Shown here: positions 35,545 through 48,196 of the stretch, in pieces
Layout of the letters: every line of letters starts with the position of its first letter
How positions within the stretch are numbered: position 1 is the stretch's first letter
Assembly (NCBI GenBank): GCA_943737045.1
Contig: CALSFV010000017.1
Location: 372,001-436,000 of the forward strand
Origin: Parapristionchus giblindavisi
Taxonomy: Eukaryota > Nematoda > Chromadorea > Rhabditida > Diplogasteridae
DNA length: 64,000 nucleotides
Direction of reading: 5' to 3'
The notes under the pieces: model-generated
What the model was told of the DNA's origin: nothing
Seen by the model: only the letters and a program-made list of their open reading frames with translations
The model's database searches: none
Program-made: the position numbers and the translations under genes

Positions 35545-37313
35545 TGACCTTAAGAGGGCGGATCTGAGAAAAGTGACTACCCCCCGGACATTTCGCCAGG
35601 ATTTTCGATATGGGCCCCCATACTCATAGGGCCTGGAGGGTCTTTGACCTTGTTTACAAAAATGATGACGTCACCGCCTGTATTGCTCAATTCGGCGCCT
35701 CACTGCCATGGGCATCATGCCCACCCATGGCCCTTATCGGATTCAGGCTCAATCTGAACGAAAAAGTGCCTTGAATGATCATCGCTCGGTTCCAGGTCGG
35801 CTTTTCCACTGACTCTCTAACGATTGGTGCGGAATTGTGGTCTGCTCAAAGTTTAGAGGTGAGTCGAGTAAAATGACACAAGTAGCCCACCACTTGGATC
35901 CACTTGAAAATTTCGATTATCATGACCCGGGGGTCATGGTCCGAAAATTTCGAAATTTCTCAAGTTTGAAATGTTTTCATTTAAGCGGCTTATTGTGAAG
36001 TACTTATGAGGTGAATAATATTCAGCGAATACTCAATGGCCGATCTCTCCTTTCAACCATTTTTTCGAAAACTTTCATTCTGATTGCGTGCGAAAAATCA
36101 GAATTGTGCTTGAATCAGTTTCCAACTTGCTTTCTGTAACGGTAATAGGACTTTACAATGTACATAATCAATATGGAAATCGTTTATTTTCGAAAATTAA
36201 TTTTTTTTGCCATGACCCCGGGGTCATGGAAATCGATTTTTAAAAAGTGAGCCGAATGCCGGGATTTCAGTTCTACCATGTTCACTCATCATGAAACTTC
36301 ACATTATCATTGTCATTAGCTCATTGCCGCAGCATTCGAGTCGACAAACTGCAATATTTCAGATATTTGCCGAAAAAATAGGCACCTAAATTGAATTTTT
36401 TTGAATTTTCGAAAATAAACGATTTCCATATTGATTATGTACATTGTAAAGTCCTATTACCGAATGTTACAGAAAGCAAGTTGGAAACTGATTCAAGCAC
36501 AATTCTGATTTTTCGCACGCAATCAGAATGAAATTTTTCGAAAAAATGGTTGAAAGGAGAGATCGGCCATTGAGTATTCGCTGAATATTATTCACCTCAT
36601 AAGTACTTCACAATAAGCCGCATAAATGAAAACATTTCAAACTTGAGAAATTTCGAAAATTTCGGACCATGACCCCCGGGTCATGAAAATCGAAATTTTC
36701 AAATTGATCCAAGTGATGGGCTTCTTGTGTCATTTTACTCGACTCACCTCTAAACTTTGAGCAGACCACAATTCCGCACCAATCGTTAGAGAGTCAGTGG
36801 AAAGTGCCGGGAAAAGCCGACCTGGAACCGAGCGATGATCATTCAAGGCACTTTTTCGTTCAGATTGAGCCTGAATCCGATAATGACCATGGGTGGGCAT
36901 GATGCCCATGGCAGTGAGGTAGCACCCCATAAAGAAAATTTTGCGCGGAACTTAATCTCAGATACAAAGAAATCGCAAAATGTGAAAGTCTCATTCAAAA
37001 AGTCGATGTCAGAGTTGGGCAAATTTCAATCCCAATGGTGCTGTGGTGCACTCTGGGCATGCCTAACATACCGCAAAAAGAATTTTGGTTCTAGCTCATT
37101 CGGTTGAGAAATTACGAATTTTCGAGATTTTCGACGAACCCGGCGCTTTTGCGCCGCATTGAGCAATACAGGCGGTGACGTCATCATTTTTGTAAACAAG
37201 GTCAAAGCCCCCCCCCCCAGGCCCTATGAGTATGGGGGCCCATATCGAAAATCCTGGCGAAATGTCCGGGGAGGGGGCAAAATGGTAAATTTTCTCAGAT
37301 CCGGCCTCTTAAA
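35545..37313. mobile_element. Nested foldback, CTTAAGAG..CGGATCTGAG ends
   Basis: Outer arms (about 35545-35695 and 37140-37313) share CGGACATTTCGCCAGGATTT and TACAGGCGGTGACGTCA with each other, and share the ends of the MITE at 963-1320. Inner arms of about 540 bp (35697-36240, 36400-36917) begin TGCCATGGGCATCATGCC and contain the word GGGGTCATG. Right of the inner arm about 220 bp (36918-37139) is unpaired, probably another insertion. Confidence 0.78.
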
Positions 37314-37796
37314 TGTCACCGAGTTTGGCAAATTCCTTCTCATCTTGGACGACGATTCTGTTGTCGTATTGGTCTTATTGTCCGTATAAAATGTACTTGC
37401 ATAAGAAAATGGCAAACTGTATGTAAATATCGAGACAACGGGCATTTACATAAAGTTGCATTCTCTCGCCTAACTCTCGATGACCCCTCCTTTTCCTCTC
37501 ACCTAACCCGTCTGAGCTTCGCCGCGCTGACTTGATATTTAAAAGAGATATGTTCATATTTTCTGAACTATGCAAAACAGGAAATAGTCATTGCGGACCC
37601 TCCGTACAAAAATAAGTGATTTTTATACGCTCAATACCATCGACGTTAAATATATTTTTGTCAGTAAAGCTAGTGGTGAGATGTTCGTAAATGAGAAACC
37701 GGTCTGCAGGGAAGGGCATTGCATATTGGTCTGCTCATCGTCCAAACTATTTTGTTTGCGGAACTTGCATGAGCGCTGCGTCAAATGTCGTTCATC
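37314..37796. other. Intronic stretch with small open frames, nothing assigned
   Basis: Between two foldbacks. Overlapping frames on both strands (for example 37591-37953 plus) run into the adjacent poly-G foldback and have no supporting signal. Confidence 0.4.
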
Positions 37797-38458
37797 CCAC
37801 ACCATATTAAAACACTGGGGGGGGGGGGGGGGGGCGATCGATTTGCCAACGATCGATTGCACAACGGATCATAAATCGGTTGGGAGGTGGCGCATGGCAA
37901 CCAAAGTTGTACCATTATTACCAGTAGGAATGTACGGTATTGGCCTACCGTAACTGTCAGGAATCGTGAAATGATTTTTTTTCATTCGGTCCATGACCAT
38001 GGTAGAAATTAACCGAAGTCGAAAAATCTATTAAAAGTCACATAAGTGACATTTTTGTTTTCTTTACTTCTTCTGAGGCAATTCAGTCTTCGTTTCCCAT
38101 TTGTGTTATATTTTTTAAACCATGCCTCTGCATCTTTGATATGCGGGTAATCAGGCGATTAGTTGTCGTGGTTGACTAGTGATATCGTCCAGTGTCTACT
38201 TCATTGTTTGAACACAGAATATTGATGACATTGTGGATAATCAAAACCGTCACCCTGTTGCGACAGGGTGACGAAAAATCATTTCAATTTCACGATTCCT
38301 GACAGTTAGGCCAATACCGTACACTCCTACTGGTAATAATGGTACAACTTTGGTTGCCATGCGCCACCTCCCAACCGATTTATGATCCGTTGTGCAACCG
38401 ATCGTTGGCAAATCGATCGCCCCCCCCCCCTCCAGTGTTTTACTATGGTGTGGGACAT
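37797..38458. mobile_element. Foldback with poly-G/poly-C flanked arms
   Basis: Arms read cccacaccat..acactgg + G run + CGATCGATTTGCCAACGATC and the inverse ending in a C run. They contain ATCATAAATCGGTTGGGAGG, ATTGGCCTACCGTAACTGTC and AATCGTGAAATGA. The same family occurs at 56408-57025 and 60640-61206. It lies about 120 bp before block 2 of gene B. Confidence 0.8.
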
Positions 38459-38577
38459 TTTGGGAACTTGGCTTTCAGATTCCCGAATCGTGGAGACAGC
38501 TTATCTTAAACTAAATTTCGCCACAAAAGTGGCAGTTTATCATTTTTAATTGATCGGTAGAATATTTCTGCGTTTAG

Positions 38578-41500
38578 ATGCAGCAGCAAGGACAATTCGC
38601 GATCATATTGTATACGCACAATACGAGTTATTCAAGAGGAATCAATTTAATTCCGACGACATGATCAGATTATTTAGTCGAGCATTACAGGTAAAATGAA
38701 TAACCGCGCAAAGATATAACGTGTATGTAAATTTCAGCTTTCCTATAGCGATGAATGCAAGATCGAGGAGGCATTTCACAGTCGTCAATTGGATTGCTTA
38801 AAAGACGCTCTCGACAACGAAATTAATTCTGTCATTAGGGAAACAGTAACAATATTTCAAGAAATTAGTAAACTAAAGGTAGACGACGAAACTAAATATT
38901 GGTTGCGGTACAAGCATCTGGACAACATTATCGACTTGCTCACAGTTGCGGACATGAATGAGTTGATTGATCGAGCGGAGTCGAGAACCAGAGCTGATTT
39001 CTATTTAAAGACAAACAAAGGTAAATTTCGACTCTTTCCTTTGCTATGCCAATTTGGATTGTTCAAATTTAACGGGAGTCTGCCAAGCAAGTAAATTTGA
39101 CGTCATATAACTTATCTGTGATGAATCTGAACTTACCTTCTACATCATAAACTTAAGTGGAAAAAATTATAAAAACTTTCAGAACGAATTTTACAGTGAT
39201 CTGAAGCGCGTGATATAGAAACTTCCTAGTTTTATCGGCTTCGGCCGTACCTGATCTGTACATATAGGAACGATTTATCGTTATTTCGAAAAATATCTAA
39301 TTGATTTAACAAATTGTTTTGTCTTTATATGGTCTAGTTTGCATAAGATCAAACGATATTGAAAAGAAATTTTTGAACGGCAGTCTCCCGTTAATTTTCC
39401 CTGTTTTTTTTTACTAACGGAAAACACGGAAGGTGATACGTGGGTACAAAATAAACCGGCTTTCCGATACAACACTTTTCTCATTAAAAAAAAGATGGTG
39501 CTAGCTTCTACCTTTCTCTGGCGGATACTCACGGCAAATTCTCTTAGATATAGGTTGTCTAACTATTCAGCTATAGAGAAAGATACTCCAAACTCTCTCA
39601 AAAAGACACGTTGGACAATACTCTCTCGCTCGAGATAGTGATGGGGAGTGGGGTAAGCTAACCAAGTTATCTCACATATGAGATAACCTTTCTCTAATTG
39701 TCGCATCTTAGATAACCTATATCTCAAATATGAGAGAGATTGCCGACAGTGTACTTTCAGAAGTCGTGCTGGCGGAGAAGAACAGTGAGGATATTGGGAA
39801 AGTTGTGACAGATGCGATTGTTACAGCGATTGGTACTGATTTTATATTTCGCAATTATTCTCTTGAGAATGACAATAACATTGACGATGCACTGTAGCTA
39901 CTCTCGTACCAAAACAATGTATTTTATACGGACCATAACACGTTTTTTGCTGCCCTACAGCCGGGCGCATCGTTAATTTCTGCAGAGTATGAATATTTTC
40001 TTATTCTCAAAGTATTACTCAGGAGTCTCCGTGAGAAAAAAAAGTATTTTGATTGCTAAAATAACGAAATAACATTTCTATTCACGAGAGAGAAAACAAC
40101 TACTGTAAGGCAAATCACACTGGTAAAAAATTGTGGGTACTGTGAATTTTCCAAACATTTCTCACAGTTATCGTGATAATTTCTCTAATTTTGATATCTT
40201 GTCGGAAAACTTCATGGGATAAATTTTACAAAAAAAAGTTTTTAGGTCAAAAGTTCCACATTATTTGTTGACCCTTTTTTCGGGTTCTGAAAAATGACCT
40301 ATATTTGCATCTCTTTATTATGAATACAATCAACGTCTATGATCGAATGAGAGCTTTTATCCCCCAGGTCACACAGTTTACACAGAAAATATTCCCGCAG
40401 ATTGCACGTGTTTGTGTCAACCCGATAACCTATCATTTTCTCATCAACTTACAGGGTGCGGCATAATTACGGAGACAAGACTTCCTGCATTTAGCAGCGG
40501 TTTTTGGGTGTTCCAACGGCGCTCGTTTTATTAAAGCTCATCATTATGAGTATCTCGTATCTTATTTTGGCGATGATTGCTTTTCATTCAGCGAAATGGC
40601 ACGTCCTAGTCTCTACCCCACTTCCATTTTTCATCTTTACCAACCCGGTATCACACTTTCGGAAACCACCTGGAGGCTCAAAGTGCATCGCTCGATCGTC
40701 CACAAAGTAATCAAACTCTTCCCTAAGTTCAATACTGTTTATTCCCTGTAATCATCAAGTTAACGCTGCTGCTGCTGAGAAGTTTAATTATGTCACAGTT
40801 GTTTTTTTAAATGATTAAAAAAATTGCACAACGTGGTCACCTGTGTTTCTTATTTTTAATGGATTTTACGAATGTGATTTCGTCTCTTAGAGAGCGCACG
40901 CGCTCCAGACGATGCTAAATGAAGTGCGAACAATAATTTATATAGAAATTAGTTCACTTAATACATTCGGTTGTAGTAACAAAGATCTGAATTGTCTGTG
41001 AGAAGTAATAACAATTATGTTATGAAAGGGAGGTAACATGAAAAGTCGATTATTTCTTAAAGAGAAAGAGTGATAACGACAAGTAACACTGGTGAACTCA
41101 ATAAGAATGGCATAAGTATTGACACGAGAAGAGAAGACACGACTGTGTTAACTTCCCCAGCATTATCTGTCTCTCCAGGACAATATCGTTTAGTGTTCTG
41201 CAAGGCCGCAAATTCAAAACACGCAACCGATAGATATATGAAAGGAGAGACAGAGATAAGAGAGATAAGAGAGATAAGGGGAAGAAGGGAAGCAACGATA
41301 AAATGGAATACGAGTTAATATGTATTCGACCCACTTATGAGGTGTTAGGGGCTTTTCTGCTTATTGCATAGTGATGAGGCAGTCGAACAACAGTTTTCCG
41401 AAAATTCATTATTCTTTCAGGGAATTTTTCGTACTCATCAAACTTCGTGAGCATTGAGAGAGCTACAAGGTCTGTCCTGAAAAAAATCAGCTTGCTGCGC

Positions 41501-44500
41501 ATCCGGGTTTTGGCTGTAGAATTTCGAGGGGGAGTCAAAAGTATTCAGAGTCAAAAGTCTTAAAATTAACTACCAAAACAAACATATAAGCTAAATTCGT
41601 GATCGGCATCATTATATTGATTAGTTAAAGAAGGGAAATCAGGAAATTTAGGGTGCGCTATTATCGTGAAGAACAAGGGATATATTATGTGACATTCTGT
41701 TCTCTAATAGGTTCGAGAGGCTAAAAGCGTAGCCCGTTTAGCTCACAAGCTCATTGTCAGTGGTTGGCTTGTATTGATTCCCGTTTGCAATTTTCTACAT
41801 ATCCAAATTCTTTCAAATTCGAAAACGTCCGTTGTCCCTTGCATTACCTTGGAGCAACAACCAACTTTCTGTCTGGATTACGGTATTCCAGGGCATCGAT
41901 ATTTTTAGAGATTATTGGTTGAGTATTCAGGGAGATGTGATCTAAAGTCCAGCCTGATCACTTTGGTCAAGAAAAACTTGAGGCCCCCATCTTTATCACT
42001 CTTCCGTAATATTAAACTCACCAAAATTGTCTTGCAGTAAAAAAAAATACCAATAAAACTGTTCCCAAACTATCTTTTCAAGTAAATTTGTGTTAATTTT
42101 CTTTATCCGTTTTTTTGTTATTTCTTTGGTTTTTTGCAGAAAAACCGAACAAAAAAACCAAACAAAAAATTCTCAAAAACACAAAAAAAAACCAAAAAAA
42201 AACAAAAAAAAATAAAACAAAAATCCCAGCCCATCCATTATCCAATGTTATTTGCCTTTTTTTCTCAATAATTATTTTGTTTAATGCTCTTTAGTTATTA
42301 AACTTTTTTTCTCACGAAATCTCAACTCTTGGAGAATCAAAACAATATTCAAAATTCTAAGCTCAAATTAAAAAAAAGAGTCCAAATGTGAGTCCAGATG
42401 CGTTGAGCATTTTTCGAGAAACATAGATAATTTCTATATAAAGTAAAAAGTCCGCGGAAAAAAACAGTAGGTCGTACGAGAGTCAAAATTTAACAGTCTT
42501 AAGAATTATAATTCTCTATGACGAATGCTGCTTTCAGACTGGTTTCTGGAGGGAGACAAACAAGTGATCTTCAAGAATCAAATAATAAAAATTATTCGCA
42601 CAAAAGTGGACCTAGCGAAATTCTTAACAGGTACAATTCAGTCGAGTTCAGTCGACCTGATTACATATGCTTAGTTCTGAGATTGTTTGATTTTTATTTT
42701 ATTGATTTTTTTATATTTCTCAAAAAAATCAAAAAAATAAACGTAAAAAGCCCCGTCAAAACATAAAAAAGTGATACATTTATAAACTATTATGACGACA
42801 ATTGACAAAACTCATTGTCAACAAGATTCCTTTTTTTATCATTTTCACGGTCTTGATTCTAAGGGATTTTAGTATTGATGCCCAACAGACTTTCTTTCAT
42901 TCTTTCACTTATATAGGATTAAATTGAAAACAAAACTAACAACTAGCGCTGCGGAGCAAAATTGATATACATTAGCGTACTGTAGACAATTTTATGTAAG
43001 TGTACTCGCATCATGAATTATTTTCCTTACAAGGGGAGTCTTTGAAATCATCCCCTTTATGAGATGGTTATGTCATAGTATCGGTGATCAAGAATTCGTT
43101 TTCAGAAAGTGCCTAATCGACCTAAGTATTGGGAAAAACGATATTTTGGTTCGGAAATATTTTCCGTATACAATGTATTATATCACGCCAGTCACGAGAG
43201 AATTGACATAAAATGGCTGTTTTTCGGAATGAAGCTAAAATGGTGAAATGAGTTAGGACCATTTTTGGACATCTCTAGGCATGCCCTACCAGAACCCAAA
43301 GTCTCATTGTTCAATTTTCATTTTGGGGCTCAATTCACCGGCTCGGTAAGGTGAAGTCAAAACTTTGAGCACGAATTTCTCGCTTCTGGTGCGTTTTAGC
43401 GGAAAAGTGTCACAAGAGTGACCCCCGCTCTTTTTTCTTGCTCTATCGATCTAAACAAATCAGAGATCATGTAAATGTCTTTGAACAGAGCTAAACTTCG
43501 AAGCAAATAACTCAAAAATTTAGGAAAAAGGAGGTGTTCTTCTTCCATTATGTTATTAAGTTTTTAATGCGCTTTCGAATGAGGGGTTTGCGAAAAAAAT
43601 ACGTTAATGCGTTCGTATGGTTCATCCCCTTGTAAATTTCCTGATGATTTGAAGTCATTTTCCCCCAGCCACAATCTCTCGATTCACACACTCTCTCGCC
43701 GGTGAGTGAAAGAAATATATGGAAGAGAAAGGGAGAATACGATATGTTTCATTCCGCAACGCGCGCTCGAGACCGTGCGGTGCAGAATAGAATGGAATGG
43801 AATGAAAAGGAATGGGCGAGAGAGTGTGTAAAACGAGAGATTGTGGGTGGAGAAAATGACTTCAAATCATCATGAAATTTCCAAGGGTATGAACCATACG
43901 AACGCATTAACGTATTTTTTTCGCAAACCCCTCATTCGAAAGCGCATTAAAAACGAAGAAGAGCACCTCCTTTTCCTAAATTTTTAAGTTATTTGCTTCG
44001 AAGTGAAGCTCTGTTCTGAGACATTTTCATGACCTCTGGTATGTTTAGATCGATAGATCAAGAAAAAAGAGCGGGGGTCACTCTTGTAACACTTTTCCGC
44101 TAAAACGCACCAGAAGCGAGAAATTCGTGCTCAAAGTTGGGACTTCACTTTACCGAACCGGTGTATTGAGCCCCAAAATGAAAATTGAACAATGAGACTT
44201 TGGGTTCTGATAGGGCATGCGGGATCTTTCTGATGCAATCCAGATAGTTTGTGAAGGAACTACACGACTTTTCGAATCATCGAAATTCAATATGTATTTT
44301 CTCGAAACAGAGCTCGATTAGGCATTCTCTGAACACGGATTCATTCGTCATCATCATCGAAAACTGATTTTAGTCATTGTCATGACATTGTCATCTCATA
44401 AGGCCAGGCCGAGACTCCCCTTGTTAGCATGGATGTACAGTCCCGCAGACGATAAATACACGGCATTTCGCCATATATAGCCCTGATTTTTGTGCTCTGC

Positions 44501-47329
44501 TTGATTTGTTTGAGGTGTCTCAAATAAGTTTTTGAACGGACATTTGGTTATCTATAATAATGCATATACATAGGTGTACTTTTAGAATGTATTGGCAAAA
44601 AGAAATATTATGTTCATATCTCTGACAACGAGAGAATGGAAATAATACAAAGTGTGAAAGAGAAATTTTGCAAAGCTGTTCTAAATATCTCTACTGAAAC
44701 AATTCGGGAACACACGCTTTATAGGTGAGTGTTTAAAGCTATAATAAGAATATTCCATGATCAATCGATAGAGGAACAATTCAGTACACTTGTTAGCTAT
44801 CAAGTCTCGCAATGTCAGCGAGATTCATATTGTTAATAAAAAAATGAAACATGGTTTAAAATATACGTTGCCTTTCTGCTAGATGCATTTCTATTGAATA
44901 CGGGGTTTATTTTTAAAAAGTGATCTCCCTTTCATTTTTCAATAGCGCATTGAAAAGATATACAAATGTGATTCTTTGTGCCCAAGTGGGATGATATTAT
45001 ATATTCAATATGTTTGGATCAATCGCCGCATCCGTTGCAGTGGCCAGATATCTTTCAACTTCATGGAGGAAACGCATCGTATATCAACTTTAAAAGATAT
45101 TCAAATGCTAACTCACTTTTTAATACTTATAATTCTTTGTTTTCAAATTTTTTCGGCTATATTTTCATAATTCGGATGAAGCTGGCAAGCATTTTCGAAG
45201 ACAAAACGTCGACTATTTCGCCAATAAGTCACTTCTCTCACACCCCTAGTGCGTATAAGCCAATGATAGCTCGACCGACTGACTTTTCATCCAGATAAGA
45301 TGACATCCGGATTAGGTTCGAATTACCACGGGCGCAACCGTACTTCCATAATAAACGTTGAACTGACGTGGCACATATGAATCTAGTGTACGTGAATGAC
45401 ATTAGATAATCAATCATTGATAAGCTATGGCGGACTATTCAGCTCGTCCTCATCGTATTAATTTCGAACCAACACCTTTCTTTTGTTCTAGCATTCAACG
45501 CAAGTGTACATTAGGGTGGCGAAAATGACCCGTGAATATTCATTTCTATGGCCTAAAATGAGTGGCCCACTTTCCTTGGGATTATTCATTCCAAGTGACA
45601 GTTGACCGGTCTCCCCACAGCGATCTGATCTGCTTATTAGCGAAATTTCCTTTTCGCATATCTCAGGAAATCTGCTAAATTTTAAAAAAATGGTGCTACA
45701 ATTCCCTAGATCTATTGAATATCTAGCTATGGCCAAAGCACCATCTTCAGAAAAGTTGTCGTTCATGAGTTACAAGATGGGCGACGTTTCCTAATTGTTC
45801 TTATGAGATCGCCGTGTCCCCTGCGAATATTCGCTTTTTTGCGAGTCGAAGTGAGTAAAGAAAATTTGGTGAAAGGAGGGCTGAGAAAGCGGTCTGACTC
45901 GCACTCGACTCGCTTTTTTGACTCATTCGCATTGACCTCTCTTCTAACAACTCATTCGCCGAGAGAGCGGTCGTAAATGCCTCTCCCGTGAATACTCACT
46001 CTAGACCGCTAAAGTGGACGAATAATCATGAAACATTTTCGCCACCCTAGTGTACATATACATCAGTCTTGGAGAGGCAGGTGAGGCGACCACGACGGGA
46101 AGGAAGGGGAGTGGACGGGATACCCTTCCCTACTACCTTCTCTGCTCTCTCTCAATACCATGCTCTCTCGTCTATTGCCTCCTCTTCAACGGGAAAATGA
46201 GTACACTAAAAGTCGATTTTCTCGAAAATAGGGAGTGCAAATTGGCTGAACTTTTTTTTATGGGATCCTGAAACCATTGCTGTCCGATCTATCTATGTCG
46301 CAAGAATATCTTTTGTTTTTGTAATAAATTCCATTTTTGAAAATTTACGAAACTTTTTCATGAAAAATGAATTGAACAGGCGTGTTCGCCATCAAATTCT
46401 GCCCTTGGGGGCATAATCCACAAATTTTAGCATGATCGGGTGACGAGAAAAGACTAAAAACGCGATTTCAACGCGACGTCGTCTGGCCTCAACGGTGGAC
46501 CTAGGTGCTAAATGAACATTACCATCGTCATCAGCACCCTTGAGACCCCCGATTTCCAAATTTTGATTTTTTGACAGTGCCGGCCCTTAGTTGAGTCTTA
46601 CGCAAACGGCCTCATATACTTTGCTAGAGATTTCGGGGCTTACAAAGCAATCATTACGTTTACAGAAAACATGCCGTATATTTTAAGTAAACTCATCATT
46701 GCAGGATTATGCATAAATGTGCATCGTTACAAGAACTTAATTCGGTTGAGGAATTGAAGCAATTTGATTTTCACGACGAAGATTGGCCTGCTATATTCAA
46801 ACACAGATTTGTTAAGGATGGTCAAGGAGATATATTAACAGCAATGTACCCCTGGCTTAGTGGTCGACATTTCCCACATGTATATGGCGAAATTTTCAAT
46901 TTCATGTTTCATCGAACCACTTATAAGACTGGTTATTCCAATACTAAAACAAATGAAAATATAGAAGCACAACCAAAAATGTACTTCGCGTCAGTGAACG
47001 CCCGGAAAAAATCAAACTTATTAATTGATATGATAGCTAAAGATATTAAAGACTGCCCTCAATTATATTACCAGTATATAAATAAATTGGATAAGAAAAA
47101 GGTTAGATATTGTTATTTCAAAATGAAATAATTTAACCATTAAATAAGTTTAAGGCCCTTGCTCAAAGTGACAAGGAACAAATTCGTTTATTGTTTCCCG
47201 AAGCAGCTCGACGAAATTTCATACTACTCATCGCTCATCATATGAATGAAGCTATTTGTGGTGGAGATGGAAAATTAAACGATACCAAATCATACATGGA
47301 ATACATTAACAAAATCTGCGATCTATATG
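38578..47329 (+). CDS. Gene B block 2 (second module)
   Basis: Exons: 38578-38690 (phase 1 to 0), 38738-39020 (0 to 1), 44586-44724 (1 to 2), 46705-47101 (2 to 0), 47155-47329 (0 to 1; acceptor could be 47149). They join with no stop and add exactly 369 codons, entering and leaving in phase 1. The phase order repeats that of exons 2-4 in block 1. Motifs: TIRDHIVYAQYELFKR; LSYSDECKIEEAFHSRQLD; HLDNIIDLL; KKYYVHISDNERMEII; FDFHDEDWPAIFKHRFV; ALAQSDKEQIRLLF and LLIAHHMNEAI. The 47-nt intron at 38691-38737 shows this genome splices very short introns. Unknown function; no counterpart of A is in the window. Confidence 0.65.
39730..39897 (+). other. Small open frame (55 codons), unrecognised
   Basis: MREIADSVLSEVVLAEKNSE continuing to a TAG, with codon-like composition (KVVTDAIVTAIGTDFIF). 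It lies in a long intron of gene B next to a dispersed GAGAGAGTTTGG repeat. It could be a retained exon or transposon fragment; no splice support. Confidence 0.25.
39898..43026. other. Long intron of block 2, mostly unassigned
   Basis: AT-rich with A/T homopolymers (42120-42220). A tRNA-like fragment near 41725-41790, a degenerate gagtcaaaagtattcagag (about 41534) resembling the Tc1-like end at 63306, and a GAGATAAGAGAGATAAG microsatellite at 41250-41282. Open frames have no support. Confidence 0.45.
43030..44423. mobile_element. PIF/Harbinger-like foldback with TTA duplication
   Basis: Begins CAAGGGGAGTCTTTG and ends GACTCCCCTTG, flanked by TTA (43027-43029, 44424-44426). Inner arms hold AACGCATTAACGTATTTTTT and GCGGGGGTCACTCTTGT words; the loop has CTCTCTCGCC/GGCGAGAGAG. 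No transposase. Same family as 8196-8501 and 51399-51826, though much longer. Confidence 0.85.
45512..46050. mobile_element. MITE with TTAGGGTGGCGAAAATG ends
   Basis: Inverted ends TTAGGGTGGCGAAAATG and CATTTTCGCCACCCTAG are flanked by TGTACA on both sides. Internal CGACTCGC/GCGAGTCG words pair. It is in the intron before 46705. Confidence 0.78.
46705..47101 (+). CDS. Gene B exon with FDFHDEDW motif
   Basis: 397 nt from acceptor cattgcag to donor AAG|gttaga, phase 2 to 0. Encodes RIMHKCASLQELNSVEELKQ, FDFHDEDWPAIFKHRFV, MYPWLSGRHFPHVYGEIFNF and a lysine-rich end. The F-x-F-x-x-x-D-W-x-x-x-F-x-x-x-F-V pattern matches exon 4 (FPFASDDWCKKFHDSFV) and 59195-59708 (FQFDKETWRDEFSEQI), the main evidence that the blocks are repeats. 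Confidence 0.68.
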
Positions 47330-47520
47330 GTATCATAAATATTAGTTTCAGCCTAATAATCAGCATTAGCGTTTTGTAACTAATTCTATTTCTCGCCTCC
47401 AGAGAAGAATAGTGTGTTTTTTCGAGAATATTTCGACTTTTTCATACGAAATGAGTGGCAAGAGAATTATAAGAGTCATCTAGAGTCTTTATTTTATAAA
47501 TAGGTATTCTTTTTTTTCAG

Positions 47521-47552
47521 TTCCCAACTGCACAGATAGAAAAACAGACAAA
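47521..47552 (+). other. Doubtful micro-exon
   Basis: A strong acceptor (ttttttttcag) is followed by VPNCTDRKTDK and a possible donor AAA|gtatga. The length (32 nt) would leave phase 0, which does not fit the phase-1 micro-exons that follow; unspliced, it stops two codons later. It could be a terminal exon of a short isoform or a relic. Confidence 0.3.
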
Positions 47553-48196
47553 GTATGATACGGTGGTACCATAGCCCATCTGGCGTCATTATTGCCCCGT
47601 TGTATCCCAGAAATCCCAGAAATGGGGAACTGTGCGATTTTTTATGTTTTTTTTGGCAATTACAAGCACAGTTGCTTTTTAAAGGGAGAGTAACCCCCTT
47701 GAGAAAAAAAAGTCCGCAAAATCAGTCCCCTCGAACCTAAAATTGGCGTCTCACAACGATAACTCTACCACAACATACGATGTGTTTCCTGAAATTGATT
47801 GAAAAGTAATTTGCATACTAGTTTTGCATATTATACGGATAATTTAGCTAGCTATATGCAAATCGCCATATACAGATCCCATCAAGCCTTATCACGCGTC
47901 TTATACCAACACGTTTAACTAGCACCCATAGTCTGGTAAGAGTCCGGTTGAAGTGACGATCGAGCGGGTTCGAGTCCTGACTAATGCTAATCATTTTTGT
48001 CATTATTTCACATATCTGTGGTAGAGTTATCGCGTTAGGGAACACACGCGGGAATTCAAACAATTTTATTCAAATTATAAACCCCTGTATCTGACTAGTC
48101 CGGTTAAAATTAAGTGAGAGATGCTGTATAATTTGTTGCCGAGTAATGATAGCACACAAATGCAGAGTGGAGTTGACCCTTAATATTATTCTTCAG

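Noticed and set aside
44976..45298. Possible extra exon (KWDDIIYSICLDQ region)
   Set aside because: Contains a few protein-like words but lacks matching splice phases with the exons at 44586 and 46705.
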